Below, in pieces: positions 1-9,138 of a stretch of 64,000 bases of DNA. The stretch covers positions 103,439 through 167,438 of the forward strand of contig JANXSF010000137.1 of NCBI GenBank assembly GCA_025352795.1, given 5' to 3'. Source of the DNA: Acidobacteriota bacterium. Its GTDB lineage: Bacteria; Acidobacteriota; Terriglobia; Bryobacterales; Bryobacteraceae. The stretch's first letter is position 1. Each line of letters begins with the position of its first letter. The translations under genes and the position numbers were made by a program. A model generated the notes under the pieces. It was not told the origin of the DNA. It made no database searches and saw only the letters and a program-made list of their open reading frames with translations.

Positions 1-710
1 AAGTCGCTATGATAGCTGACCAGATGGTATGGCCGATGGCGCATGTTGCGCACAAAGTCACGCGAGCAGATGCCCTCATTGTGTTCCGTGATCACTTCCA
101 GTTCGTTGACGTCGGCAATTTCATCGGCAGTCACAATCACTGGTCCAAAACTGAAGAAGGTATCAATACTCTTGGCGCGGGTAAGATAGCGAGGGTTCTT
201 CACCAGCACATCCAGAGCGGTTAAATCCAACGTGGTGGTGTAGCCGAAAATCACACTGGGCACATCTTCCATAGGAACAAAGCGACACTTCTTGCCGATC
301 ACAATACCCAATTCTCCTTCCGCATCCACATCGTTGGAAATGCGCGGAGGTGGAAGAATAATGTTGCCGCCCGGTTCAAACATGCAGGAAGCGGGCTTCA
401 TAAAGCTGCCTGGTTCTTCCGGTTGGACGGCGTTGATATCTTCCGCGTGAGATTTGTAATTCAGGCCAATGCACCAGATTTTAGGTGGAACAGGGTAGGG
501 AAGCAGCGGAGTGATTTCGGTGGGTGGCACCGCTTCTGCCTGCCCGGCGTCTTTCAATGCTGTTAGGTCACCAGATTCAATGATGGCCAATAAATCATTG
601 GGAATCTTTGTGCCGAACTTGGCATTGATCGCAGTGATGGGCACAATGCCAGCAAGGGTAACTACACCTGCGTGGATCTGGTTTTGATATCGGAAGCGGA
701 GTAGTTTCAT
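1..710 (-). CDS. Fumarylacetoacetate hydrolase (FAH) family protein, 3' part cut by window edge
   Basis: An open frame runs from an ATG at 708-710 off the left edge, giving at least 236 residues. I translated it by hand. The N-terminal cap domain is followed by WCIGLNYKSHAEDI (about residues 79-92), the usual NYxxHxxE entry to the FAH fold, and by DAEGELGIVIG near residue 128, whose acidic residues bind the metal. GYTTTLDLTA and RAKSIDTFFSFGPV follow as in the 2-keto-4-pentenoate hydratase/acylpyruvase branch. Members cleave or hydrate diketo acids; the substrate cannot be named from sequence. It lies 6 bp downstream of a homoserine-dehydrogenase-like gene, so the two are probably co-transcribed. 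The C-terminus is missing only because the window ends. Confidence 0.88.
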   Translation of the reverse strand, partial: MKLLRFRYQNQIHAGVVTLAGIVPITAINAKFGTKIPNDLLAIIESGDLTALKDAGQAEAVPPTEITPLLPYPVPPKIWCIGLNYKSHAEDINAVQPEEPGSFMKPASCMFEPGGNIILPPPRISNDVDAEGELGIVIGKKCRFVPMEDVPSVIFGYTTTLDLTALDVLVKNPRYLTRAKSIDTFFSFGPVIVTADEIADVNELEVITEHNEGICSRDFVRNMRHRPYHLVSYHSD

Positions 711-716
711 GTTTTG

Positions 717-1679
717 CTAAATGGAGCGGGCAATGTCGACAAGGTCTGTAAATAAGCCGTAGGCTGTTTGTTCCACGGTTGGGTTGAATTCCAAGATACC
801 AAGTGTACCCATGCAGTCTGTATCAATTTGCAACAAATTGGAGGTACCTTGCAACCTGGCCAGTGGATCGTCAAGGTGAAGCAGTTCCGGCTTCACGCTC
901 AACTGAACGCCATTGGCAGTGCTCCAGCCTCTGGCAACCAGTGCCACGCGCTGGGTGTTTCCTTCCAAGTTGGCTAACGCGTGCGGAGTTAAGTGTCCTA
1001 TCCCGGTGCGGTCCACTTGCAGCGGGGTGACGCCGGCATCCATCAGGACATTGGCAAGTGCTGCTGCTTTGGCAGCGGAATCCCAACCATCCGTGTCAAA
1101 GCTGGCGTCAGTTTCAGCAATGCCCAGCTCTTGTGCTGCGCGAACTCCTTCGGCCAGTGGCAACCCCTCTCTTAACTTTTCCAGAATCACTTGTGTGGTG
1201 GAATTGAACACGGCGGAAAATCCGTTGATGGTGAGGCCGGGCAGGTTGTGCCGCACCAGATTAAAAACGGGGGTTCCATCCATCACGGTGGATTCAAATC
1301 GAAATAGAAGCTGTCGAAACGATGCTTCATTACGAAGTTCCCGATAGGCGTGGGCGATGGGGCCCTTGTTCGCGGTAATCACGTGAATGCCCCGTGCAAA
1401 TGCTTCCCTGATATGGCTGATGGCAGGTTCGCCATCATGCGGACTCAGCGAAGTGATTTCCACTGCTACTTCGGCATTCGCTTTGTCCAGGAATTCTCCG
1501 GCTGAAGCGGCTGCCGGTCCAAACGGGGTATCGGCACTGACTCCGCGAAGGTCGTAGGCGGTTCCATGATGGGCTGTATGAATTGCCACAACTCGAAATG
1601 GATATACCGCCCGCTGACGCTCTAATAACTTAACAAAACTTCGTCCTACATTTCCAAAACCGAACAACGCGATATTCAA
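717..1679 (-). CDS. Homoserine dehydrogenase-like NAD(P)-dependent oxidoreductase
   Basis: The 320-residue protein starts with a Rossmann fold (GFGNVG, residues 7-12). It has the homoserine dehydrogenase landmarks TANKGP after the nucleotide-binding domain, the central catalytic region FESTVMDGTPVFN, and DSAAKAAALANVLM with the catalytic lysine. No ACT domain is present, so it is the short, non-allosteric type. Family enzymes interconvert aspartate semialdehyde and homoserine. It sits 5 bp after a DUF4139 gene and 6 bp before an FAH-family gene, not beside threonine biosynthesis genes, so a catabolic or related 2-hydroxy-acid role is also possible. Family assignment is secure; exact substrate is not. 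Confidence 0.85.
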   Translation of the reverse strand: MNIALFGFGNVGRSFVKLLERQRAVYPFRVVAIHTAHHGTAYDLRGVSADTPFGPAAASAGEFLDKANAEVAVEITSLSPHDGEPAISHIREAFARGIHVITANKGPIAHAYRELRNEASFRQLLFRFESTVMDGTPVFNLVRHNLPGLTINGFSAVFNSTTQVILEKLREGLPLAEGVRAAQELGIAETDASFDTDGWDSAAKAAALANVLMDAGVTPLQVDRTGIGHLTPHALANLEGNTQRVALVARGWSTANGVQLSVKPELLHLDDPLARLQGTSNLLQIDTDCMGTLGILEFNPTVEQTAYGLFTDLVDIARSI

Positions 1680-1684
1680 AACGA

Positions 1685-3721
1685 TTAGAACTCCAGAGTT
1701 AATAGTAGACGGTTCAAATCTGCTTCTGATGTCGCCTTTTTCTTGCGTAAATCAGCCGACTTATCCCGAAGTTGGGCGATGCTGGTCTCTTGAGTTGCCA
1801 GATCCCGGGCGTATTTCTGCACCAGCGCTTCCTGCCCGGCAAGCTGGTTCAGGCTCCCCAGGTTTTGCCGTACGCGAGCCTGGTCGGTGATCAATTCGTT
1901 GAGTTGCACCGTGGTGCTTTCCAAATCTCTGTTCAACAAATTAATTTCTTCCTGCTTCGCCCGAATCCGGTCTAGCGCTTGACGCCCGTTCGCTGAAATG
2001 GCTTTGTTCTGTGTCCAGACGGCAATTAAATCGGAATCGACGTTGTTGACGGCGAAGGTTTCCTGGGCCTGCGATTCCTCAATAATAGGAAACTGAACGG
2101 ATTGATTGGGTGCCAGCTTTACTTCAAAGCGATGGGATTTTTCAGTTGATTCAGAAGGCTTAGTGTTGATGAATTTGTACCCGTTGCGAATGGGACGTTC
2201 AATGATCAGCGTCTTTGCTTTGGCATCAGCATTTTTGATGGTGTAGGTATTGGTCTCCCGAACGGCATTCTTGGTTGTAAGATATCCTCTACTCAACTTC
2301 ACTTCCCGGACGGCGCTGGCAGTGGAATCAATGGCCGTGGTGATGCGCGTACCCAGGTCAATTCCATAGCTGATCAGCCGCTTGTCGGTTGCCTTCAGGG
2401 TTTCCATCAGTGCTTCGCCAGCGTACGCGCCGCCATCGTATACAGTTATCGGGCCGCCGTCCAAAGTTTTGCCTGTAGAGTTGGCTAGTTCGGCTGCGTT
2501 GCGTGGGTTGGGGGTGCTGTGGTCCGAATAGATGAGCAGCTTTCGCGCCCCTAGAGTTTGTTGCAGGAAGGGAATCATGGCGGATTCGTTCCGTTTCACC
2601 GTGACAGGAGTGGCGAAATTATATTCAAATAATTCCCCCAAATCACGGCCTTGGGCACTGACGACAACCGAAGATTGGGATACTGCTACGGGTTCGCCTA
2701 ACGAGGTCCCATCCGTCCTACTAAAGCGATCACCCGGTGATTTCTGTAACATAGCGAACTGCTCCGTCCTTCCAGGTTGATTTGCTTTCATGCCACCCGC
2801 AACCATCGGTGCTGCCGCTACCTGATCCATCGCTCCGCCATAAACCTCCGGGGCCACAGCCCGATCCTCCGCCAGTTCGGCATAGGGACGAGCCATGAAT
2901 TTCGGATCGTAAAGTTTGGTGACAAACGAAATGGGTCGACCGGAAACTACTGAAAGTTTGATGTTGGTCCAATCGTCAGCGGTGGTGTTGTCGATGATGG
3001 CCCAGCCTTCCAACATGGGTTCGCCGGTCTGCGGAAACAGCAGACGGTAACTGGATTTCCAGGCTGGCATGGGGATCATGTAGTTGGCCGATATCTTGCG
3101 GCCTTTCTTATCGGCGGAATCAATGTAGACGCTGCGCTGGTCCTTATTGCGGGAATTAGCCACCGCGGACAGGTATTCTCGTAACTGCAATTGCAGAGCA
3201 GGATCGGTCAAGCGCAAGCTTTGAACAGCGCTCAAGTCAATGGAACGAAGGTCGCCAGATTCGGTAAGAACCACCAGAATTTCCTTCGAAACATCCTTGT
3301 TGTCCTTATCCTGAGTGACTCGTCCGGAAACGACGGATGCTTTTACGGGCTGGCTGCCATATTGCATCTCAATGCGAGCACCTTTGAGCTGATCCAGGAA
3401 CTGAGCCAGAGATTGACGGTCGCCCAGTTTAAATGGGAAATCAGCCAGCCGATTGGCCAGCGGCTGACTGGAATCGTAGCGGACGCCGGTGATCATACCG
3501 CCTCCGGTTTCCTCAACCGTAAGGGACTTCAGGACATCGTTCATATCCGAAGCTTTGAAATCGAGCTTGGCAGATTCGCCGGGCGCCAGGTCGCCAGAGC
3601 GCTCAAAAAAGGCGACTCCATGCTTATACAGAATGACTTGTCGCACAGGAAGGTCGCCTGCGGCAAGCATTCCTGCAGTGGCCAATGCGGCGGGTAAGGA
3701 ACGGGAGATACGACGTTTCAT
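1685..3721 (-). CDS. Exported DUF4139 domain-containing protein
   Basis: I chose the ATG at 3721 (678 aa) rather than the upstream one at 3763 because MKRRISRSLPAALATAGMLA then forms a signal peptide. The mature part begins VRQVILYKHGVAFFERSG, typical of the DUF4139 family, and continues with a beta-rich region (PAWKSSYRLLFP, WAIIDNTTADDW, VVSGRPISF). The last 100 residues (RIRAKQEEINLLNRDLE to the end) are predicted coiled coil. Function is unknown; related proteins are cell-envelope proteins. It begins a minus-strand run with the homoserine dehydrogenase-like and FAH genes at 5-6 bp spacing. Whether those enzymes share a pathway with it is not shown by sequence. Confidence 0.8.
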   Translation of the reverse strand: MKRRISRSLPAALATAGMLAAGDLPVRQVILYKHGVAFFERSGDLAPGESAKLDFKASDMNDVLKSLTVEETGGGMITGVRYDSSQPLANRLADFPFKLGDRQSLAQFLDQLKGARIEMQYGSQPVKASVVSGRVTQDKDNKDVSKEILVVLTESGDLRSIDLSAVQSLRLTDPALQLQLREYLSAVANSRNKDQRSVYIDSADKKGRKISANYMIPMPAWKSSYRLLFPQTGEPMLEGWAIIDNTTADDWTNIKLSVVSGRPISFVTKLYDPKFMARPYAELAEDRAVAPEVYGGAMDQVAAAPMVAGGMKANQPGRTEQFAMLQKSPGDRFSRTDGTSLGEPVAVSQSSVVVSAQGRDLGELFEYNFATPVTVKRNESAMIPFLQQTLGARKLLIYSDHSTPNPRNAAELANSTGKTLDGGPITVYDGGAYAGEALMETLKATDKRLISYGIDLGTRITTAIDSTASAVREVKLSRGYLTTKNAVRETNTYTIKNADAKAKTLIIERPIRNGYKFINTKPSESTEKSHRFEVKLAPNQSVQFPIIEESQAQETFAVNNVDSDLIAVWTQNKAISANGRQALDRIRAKQEEINLLNRDLESTTVQLNELITDQARVRQNLGSLNQLAGQEALVQKYARDLATQETSIAQLRDKSADLRKKKATSEADLNRLLLTLEF

Positions 3722-4067
3722 TTTTGGCTTAGTTGTCCTCTGAAGGGGTATTCGTTTGGCCATGAAATCCTTTCACTTCATGATGGCGCTATTTGCGGGG
3801 TCAGGGTCAACACGGATGGAAACTATTTTTTGGAGTCAACAGAGGAAACTTTGTTAAGACATGTTTGCATTAAAATGTTTGGAAGTTGCATTTTTCATCT
3901 GGTAAACTATAAGAAGGAAATAAGTTACTGGTTGACCTACGGGTTAACCGATAGCCAAAACGTCATCACCCCGGCGGATAGCGTAAGAGGTTTACTCGAT
4001 ATCAGGCTTAAAGTTGAGTAACAGGATAGCCGATTAACGAGGGAGTGACTGATTCTCTGGAGGGCAG
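3722..4067. other. Intergenic region between divergent genes
   Basis: It separates the DUF4139 gene (leftward) from the beta-barrel gene (rightward). A plus-strand promoter candidate is TTGCAT at 3886-3891, 16 bp, TATAAG at 3908-3913. A 63-codon open frame at 3830-4021 lacks a convincing ribosome-binding site and protein-like composition. I see no RNA gene. Confidence 0.5.
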
Positions 4068-5396
4068 TTGAGACTTTTGAAATCGTGTTTTATGTTGGCA
4101 TTGGTGCCCATTGCTTGGGCCCAAATCGGCGGGTTTGGTTCCAGTTCGATTAGCGGCGGCGGAGTGCGTGAAGCCAGGGTAGGTCGTGGCGGGGACGGGA
4201 TTCGACCATTTGCCAGTGTCAGTGGGGTATACGATAGCTCAGTCGGCGGAACCGCAGCCAATGCCGCAGGCCAATTCGAAACGCAATCGTCCTATGGCGT
4301 GGAGGCAGGGTTTGGCGCTTATGGAACTAAGACTTGGCGGCGAACCTCCATTGGGTTGAACTATCGTGGCGATTACGTTCACTATTCGAATGCAGCATCG
4401 GCCATTGGGAATGGCAGCAATCAAGTGTTGAGCTTGGCTCTTACCCATCAATTCGACAAAAAGTGGTCAGCAGAAGCGGATATTGCTGCAGGCACCACGA
4501 ATCGAGTTTTTGGAGCGTTGCAGAGCTACGTTCCATTTGATCCCAATTTCAACAGTATTCCTACAAACGAAGTGATCAACAACCGCGTGAATTATGGTCA
4601 ACTTGCCGCACATGTAAGCTATCAAAAAAATAATCGTTTGAGCTTCCGCTTTGGTGGATCAAGTATTACCACTCGCCGATCCGTCAAAGGTTTGGCTGAA
4701 CTACAGGGTTCAACGGTGGATGGAGAAATTTCCAGGGTGGTGAGTCGCTCTACAAACGTTGGAGTTGGGTATCAATTTTTACACTATCACTTTCTGGGAT
4801 CGTTTGGAGCTTCTGACATTCATAGTATTTTTGTGCGAGTAAAGCGCAGAGTGAATCGCGATTGGACGCTGAATGTAGCACTTCAGGGGTATCGCATTGA
4901 AAGTTTGGGTGCCACCGTAGTTCCTTTGAGTCCGGAAATTGCAGCATTGTTCGGAAGATCCTCTGGTTTGGAAGCATTTTATAAAGTCAGCACTGCCCCA
5001 GGGGTGAAAGTGGATGCAACCTACAATCGGAAACAGGTGTTTTTCTCTGTCGGGGGGGAGCAGGCCGTGGCCCCCGGTAATGGAATCTTTTTAACCAGCA
5101 AACAAACCTCTGCCAGCGCCAGCCTCAGCTACACTGCTGAAAAGGTCTGGAATTTTGGCTTCAACGTTGCCTATACCAAATACGCCAGCCTCACCCGAGA
5201 CTTGTCACCCTATCAGGCGGTTCTTGTGGGCGTCGGCGTGACTCGGAAAATGCCTTGGTTTGGATCTCACATTTTTGCGCGATTCGATGCTCGGAAAATT
5301 GATCAAGCCTCTTTGACGACCATCAATCGCGATGGTTTCCGCCTTGCTGCCGGAATTGGTTTCAGCCCCAGAGCCGTTCCGCTTTCTTTGTGGTAG
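4068..5396 (+). CDS. Predicted outer-membrane beta-barrel protein
   Basis: The start is a TTG at 4068 preceded by GGAGGG at 4059-4064. That start gives a signal peptide (MRLLKSCFMLALVPIAWAQ). The remaining 420 residues alternate polar and hydrophobic positions in short strands rich in Tyr, Phe, Gly, Ser and Asn (SIGLNYRGDYVHY, GFNVAYTKYASL), as expected of a beta-barrel. The chain ends SLW, with an aromatic terminal residue as is usual for barrel insertion. I do not recognise a named family; a porin or surface protein is the best guess. The next gene, a response regulator, overlaps its end by 7 bp, so expression is probably coupled. Confidence 0.7.
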   Translation: MRLLKSCFMLALVPIAWAQIGGFGSSSISGGGVREARVGRGGDGIRPFASVSGVYDSSVGGTAANAAGQFETQSSYGVEAGFGAYGTKTWRRTSIGLNYRGDYVHYSNAASAIGNGSNQVLSLALTHQFDKKWSAEADIAAGTTNRVFGALQSYVPFDPNFNSIPTNEVINNRVNYGQLAAHVSYQKNNRLSFRFGGSSITTRRSVKGLAELQGSTVDGEISRVVSRSTNVGVGYQFLHYHFLGSFGASDIHSIFVRVKRRVNRDWTLNVALQGYRIESLGATVVPLSPEIAALFGRSSGLEAFYKVSTAPGVKVDATYNRKQVFFSVGGEQAVAPGNGIFLTSKQTSASASLSYTAEKVWNFGFNVAYTKYASLTRDLSPYQAVLVGVGVTRKMPWFGSHIFARFDARKIDQASLTTINRDGFRLAAGIGFSPRAVPLSLW

Positions 5397-5791
5397 GAAC
5401 TGTGTCTAAGAAGCGGCTGCTAATCATTGACGACGAAGCGGCACTATTGTTTTTACTGGATCGCTTTCTTACCCGAACGGGCTTTCATGTCCACACTTGC
5501 CCCAATGCCCATGCAAGTTTAGACTTGTTGAGAAACGTCACAGATTTCGACCTTGTGCTTGTGGATTTAACGTTGCCGGATAGAGATGGTGTGGAACTGT
5601 TTATTGAGATAAGGGGCATGCTTCCACTGATGCCCGTGCTGTTGTGTAGCGGCTATCCCTTTGACACAGACAGCCTACCTTTGCCGCTGCGCGGAAGAGT
5701 ATGGTTTATCCAAAAGCCTTTCAGCCCTCGATCCCTGTCGCAAGTAATCGACGAGATTTTGGATCAGGATTCAACTAAGTCAATTTTATGA
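5390..5791 (+). CDS. Single-domain response regulator (CheY-like)
   Basis: This 133-residue stand-alone receiver domain has the acidic pair DD at residues 14-15, the phospho-acceptor Asp59 in VLVDLTLPD, and the conserved lysine in QKPF. No output domain is fused, so it signals by protein contact or as a phosphorelay intermediate. The GTG start at 5390 overlaps the barrel gene by 7 bp; a second GTG at 5402 is a possible alternative, with AGGA just upstream. No histidine kinase lies beside it. Its 3' end overlaps a small minus-strand frame by 17 bp. Confidence 0.88.
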   Translation: MVGTVSKKRLLIIDDEAALLFLLDRFLTRTGFHVHTCPNAHASLDLLRNVTDFDLVLVDLTLPDRDGVELFIEIRGMLPLMPVLLCSGYPFDTDSLPLPLRGRVWFIQKPFSPRSLSQVIDEILDQDSTKSIL

Positions 5792-5951
5792 CGCTAACCC
5801 GAGCTTGCTCTGCCAATCCTTCCAGACTTTGAGCATTCTGCGACCAATCTTCTGCTTTGGCACTCTTCGCTGCTTCTGCGGTTGCGGCTGTTAGCCGAAG
5901 TAGGCTGAGTTGGAATTCAACGTGAGAATCAAGTTCGATTCGGGTGTTCAT
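5775..5951 (-). CDS. Small hypothetical protein, 58 aa
   Basis: I found this frame by hand. It begins MNTRIELDSHVEFQLSLLRL and ends RVSVIKLT. Its composition is protein-like: long helical stretches rich in Ala, Glu, Gln and Leu with one Trp, consistent with two amphipathic helices. It converges on the response regulator and overlaps it by 17 bp. There is no clear ribosome-binding site before the ATG at 5951, which keeps confidence low. I recognise no family. A small four-helix or phosphotransfer-like partner of the neighbouring receiver is only a speculation from position. Confidence 0.4.
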   Translation of the reverse strand: MNTRIELDSHVEFQLSLLRLTAATAEAAKSAKAEDWSQNAQSLEGLAEQARVSVIKLT

Positions 5952-6334
5952 GTGGAAACTATCGGCATTCGTTAGCGAATTCTTTAGGGTTTTAGCCGGT
6001 TGAGCCTTAATTATATAAGGCTCAAGGTGTTAGGTTGGGAAGGAGTTTATGGAAGGAATGGGGATGGGAAAAACTACTTGAGAGGAGTTAACTTCTGTGG
6101 GACAATTAGCAGAACAACCTTTGATCCTTGAGCCTGTATCGTTTGCATTACAGCTTTTATAGTGCAAGCGGAATACCAAACTAAGAATGGTCGTAATTCT
6201 TGGTTCAAAAACGGCTATCTCAACCGCAAAATAAATGCTAACCAATTGAAAGAACTCGTCTTACGTGCAATTGTAGTCAAATTTAAGCGATTGATGCTGC
6301 TACCTGAGGGCTGATAAATTTTACTGACACAGGA
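5952..6334. other. Intergenic region with one perfect hairpin
   Basis: The stretch lies downstream of the TolC-family gene. It contains a 9-bp perfect inverted repeat (TTGAGCCTT/AAGGCTCAA) at 6000-6025 with an 8-nt AT-rich loop and no T tract. A 21-codon GTG frame at 6097-6162 follows a GAGAGGAG sequence but has no other support. No convincing gene is seen. Confidence 0.5.
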
Positions 6335-6386
6335 CAAAAAATTGTCACCATTACCGTTTTGCATCGGATAGTGCAGTAATGGTGAC
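6335..6386 (-). terminator. Rho-independent terminator of the TolC-family gene
   Basis: Arms 6344-6354 and 6376-6386 (GTCACCATTAC and its exact complement) form an 11-bp perfect stem. Read on the minus strand it is followed by a run of six T (6336-6341). It lies 16 bp after the stop codon of the TolC-family gene. Confidence 0.8.
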
Positions 6387-6402
6387 CATTCTGAAACGTG
6401 TC

Positions 6403-8298
6403 TTACTTGATGGTTGCTGCGGGTCGGGCAACCGTACCCTTCACAGCTTCACCAATTTGTATCTCATATGCACCTAAAGTCTGTCCTGTAGCGCGTTCTA
6501 GTTCCACTTTAGCCCTGGCATAGGTGCTTAGTGCGGAAACTTCGGCGGCTTGGGCGGACGTCAGATCGCGCTGAGATTGGATCACAAAGAAAATGGTGGA
6601 AGCACCTAACGAGTATTTCTTTTGTTCGGCATCCAATGTTTGTTCTTGCAGAACTCGATTCTTTACAGCAGTTTGGTACCGCGCCCGACCTTGCTGTTGG
6701 CCAATCAGGGCGTTTTCCACTTCCACTCTCACTTGGTTCAATTGTTGCTGCAAACGAACTTCACTTTGTCGTAGCGTCAATTGATCGCGGGTCATATCTT
6801 CTTTGGCCTGACGGTTTCGGATGGGGATATTAAGGGTGACACCGGCGGAATAATCGGGAAAGTTGCGGCCAAACACTTGGCGCAACGCTGTTCCATAACC
6901 ACCAAGAAAGAATTGGTCCACAGAGTTAGCTGGTCTGGTGACAGGCGTTTGTATGGGTGAGCCTTGGATCGGCGGGACTGGAATTAGGTTCACATCACCG
7001 GCCAGGGAGTTGTTACGTACGTCGACGAAGGCATCAATAGTCGGTAAAAGAGCATTGCGTGTGCCCTTCAAACCCAACTTAGCATTCTCAATGCTGATTC
7101 TTTGTTGCTCCAATTCGGGTCGTAACTCAATGGCTTTTTGCAGCATGTCCTGCACAGGCTGCGTTCTTTCCGCATCTGGCATAGAGATGCGGTCTGTGGG
7201 AATAATGTGAGCCTCAGAAAGGCCAGGGCTGGAGATTCCAGTTCGGCTCAAAGAACTCTTTAATACGGTTTCCTGCTGCAGAACGTTTGTTTCAGAAATC
7301 GTGAGATCCTGCTGGCTGCGCGCCACTTCGGCTTCCGCACGAATAATTTCAATAGGGGCCAACGTGCCGATCTCAACCTGCTTCTTGTTGTCATCGTAAA
7401 GCTTTTGATTCAAGGCCAGGGCCTGTTTTTTGACCCGAAGATCTTCGTTAAAACTTACCAGATCCCAATAAATGTTGATGATACTGGAGGCTGTGGTGAT
7501 GACCTGCTGGCGGAACACCAGTTCCGATACTCCGATGTTGTTCTTTGCAATTTTGATATTGCGCCGGTTCACTGCTAATCCGAATCCCTGCAAAAGATGC
7601 TGCGTAACGGAAAGTTCCCCAGTCACCGAGCGAGAGGGATTAAAATCGTTACGGCCTGAGTTTTGAAACAGGAAATTATTGTTGAACGAAAGGGTTGCCG
7701 AAGTTCCCGTAAGCCAATTCTTCGAAAGGGACATATTCGCTATCTTGCTTTTTGAAATTAGCGAATTTGTACCGGTAACAAATAAACTTGTTTGCGGGGT
7801 GGTGCGGTGTCCCCAACTAAAAGTTCCTTGCAACACTGGATCCAGACCCTGACTTAAGGCACCAGTTGTGACGGAAGTCTGCTGGGCTCCTAACGTATTA
7901 TTCACGCCAGTACCACTAACGGCTCCAGTGGTGGAGTTATTGGTCACCCCGCCATTGAAGGAACGGGCCGCAGCGCCAGCCAAGGAGCGCCGGTAGTCCG
8001 ATTCGGCAAATTGGGGTCCATAACGCTGGATTTCGATGTCCAGGTTGTTTTCCAAAGCCAAAGCGATGGCGTCCTGGAGAGAGAGGTAGATGTTACCGCC
8101 TCGCATCAAGGAATCCAGCCGGTTGGAATTGGCGAGATTGATTGGACCTACCTCCTTCCACTTATACGGGTCGGAAAGATTGTTAAACCATTCGCCGACG
8201 CGATTCACGTTCGATTGGCTAGGGGTTTGTGCCAGTAAGGTGGCTGGCGACAGCAAGATGCTGGATAGGAGGATGCTCAAATAAGGTTTGTAGGCCAT
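6403..8298 (-). CDS. TolC-family outer membrane efflux protein
   Basis: The ATG at 8298 (631 aa) is chosen because it opens a signal peptide (MAYKPYLSILLSSILLSPAT); an upstream extension would run into the pyrE region. The two OEP halves are visible: the first around SVTQHLLQGFGLAVNRRNIKIAK and NIYWDLVSFNEDLRVKKQAL, the second around AGVTLNIPIRNRQAKEDMTRDQL and LQQQLNQVRVEVENALIGQQQ. Both have the long alpha-helical hairpins of the periplasmic tunnel and strands of the barrel. TolC proteins form the outer-membrane channel of tripartite pumps. No inner-membrane transporter or periplasmic adaptor is adjacent, so its partner is encoded elsewhere. The gene has its own terminator and appears monocistronic. 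Confidence 0.9.
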   Translation of the reverse strand: MAYKPYLSILLSSILLSPATLLAQTPSQSNVNRVGEWFNNLSDPYKWKEVGPINLANSNRLDSLMRGGNIYLSLQDAIALALENNLDIEIQRYGPQFAESDYRRSLAGAAARSFNGGVTNNSTTGAVSGTGVNNTLGAQQTSVTTGALSQGLDPVLQGTFSWGHRTTPQTSLFVTGTNSLISKSKIANMSLSKNWLTGTSATLSFNNNFLFQNSGRNDFNPSRSVTGELSVTQHLLQGFGLAVNRRNIKIAKNNIGVSELVFRQQVITTASSIINIYWDLVSFNEDLRVKKQALALNQKLYDDNKKQVEIGTLAPIEIIRAEAEVARSQQDLTISETNVLQQETVLKSSLSRTGISSPGLSEAHIIPTDRISMPDAERTQPVQDMLQKAIELRPELEQQRISIENAKLGLKGTRNALLPTIDAFVDVRNNSLAGDVNLIPVPPIQGSPIQTPVTRPANSVDQFFLGGYGTALRQVFGRNFPDYSAGVTLNIPIRNRQAKEDMTRDQLTLRQSEVRLQQQLNQVRVEVENALIGQQQGRARYQTAVKNRVLQEQTLDAEQKKYSLGASTIFFVIQSQRDLTSAQAAEVSALSTYARAKVELERATGQTLGAYEIQIGEAVKGTVARPAATIK

Positions 8299-8527
8299 GG
8301 GCTTTAACTGAAGGAAACGATTCTCATCATAGAGATGTTCCCGAAAAAGTTCGGATCGGAAATTTCTATAGTAGCAGTTCGTTGCCCAATCGGCGATTGT
8401 GGACAACTGACTCTTGTGTAAAGACTTTGCTGAGGGCGGCGAGGTTACTCTTCCGGTCGGCTGGCCGCACGCGGGAATTGTCGTCCCACAATCGGACAGT
8501 TCATTGTTGTTATATTGGGCTACAAAC

Positions 8528-9121
8528 GTGATTGAACAATCCACAACACAAACCATGCGCCGTTTCGAGGAAACCGGTGCCTACTTGACGGGACATTTTC
8601 GTCTAACCAGCGGATTACACAGTCCCGAATACTTGCAATGCGCCAAAGTCTTGCAATTTCCAGCCATCGCCGCTGAGTTCGGCGATCTGCTGGCAGCCGC
8701 TTTGAAAAGCTTGGCTGGGGAAGTGAATGTGGTGGTAGCGCCAGCCATGGGGGGGCTCATCATTGGGCATGAAGTGGCCAGGGCTCTGGGTGTGCGCCTC
8801 ATTTTCACGGAACGGGATGCCGATGGAAAGATGGTGCTGCGTCGCGGATTTTGTTTCGAAGACGGCGAGCGGGCGGTGCTGATTGAAGACGTGATCACCA
8901 CTGGAGGGAGTTCCGTTGAAGTGATCGCACTGGTCCATCAGCTTGGTGCCAAAGTGTTGGCCGCTGGTTCCATTATTGACCGCAGCGGCGGCAAGGCAGA
9001 TTTGGGAGTGCCGCGGATTGCCCTGGCCACGTTGACGCCGGTTACCTATCAGCCGGAATCCTGCCCACTGTGTGCGCAAGGCTTGCCAGTTGTGAAGCCC
9101 GGGTCTCGCCCAGGGAAATAG
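8528..9121 (+). CDS. pyrE: Orotate phosphoribosyltransferase
   Basis: PyrE converts orotate and PRPP to orotidine 5'-monophosphate in pyrimidine synthesis. The N-terminal FEETGAYLTGHFRLTSGLHSP is typical of the family, and VLIEDVITTGGSS is the PRPP-binding loop. VAPAMGGLIIGHEVARAL and FTERD lie between as expected. I place the start at the GTG at 8528 (197 aa). The ATG at 8555 would give 188 aa and leave only seven residues before GAYL; neither has a good Shine-Dalgarno. The open frame extends further upstream, but that part does not look like PyrE. truA follows after 17 bp and is probably co-transcribed. Confidence 0.93.
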   Translation: MIEQSTTQTMRRFEETGAYLTGHFRLTSGLHSPEYLQCAKVLQFPAIAAEFGDLLAAALKSLAGEVNVVVAPAMGGLIIGHEVARALGVRLIFTERDADGKMVLRRGFCFEDGERAVLIEDVITTGGSSVEVIALVHQLGAKVLAAGSIIDRSGGKADLGVPRIALATLTPVTYQPESCPLCAQGLPVVKPGSRPGK

Positions 9122-9138
9122 TTCGGAAATAAAAATCA

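Noticed and set aside
3830..4021. 63-codon plus-strand open frame in the gap before the beta-barrel gene
   Set aside because: No ribosome-binding site, cysteine- and tyrosine-rich composition unlike neighbouring proteins, and it overlaps a promoter candidate.
6000..6025. 9-bp perfect hairpin considered as a terminator
   Set aside because: No T tract on either strand; kept only as a note in the intergenic entry.
6097..6162. 21-codon GTG frame after GAGAGGAG (MGQLAEQPLILEPVSFALQLL, 21 residues)
   Set aside because: A single copy with no second line of evidence; a chance frame is as likely in this AT-rich gap.
6030..6245. 71-codon minus-strand open frame
   Set aside because: Cysteine- and serine-rich composition without a start signal; nothing protein-like.
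8414..8527. Upstream extension of the pyrE frame
   Set aside because: The extra residues do not resemble PyrE; the family normally begins about ten residues before the GAYLTGHF motif.
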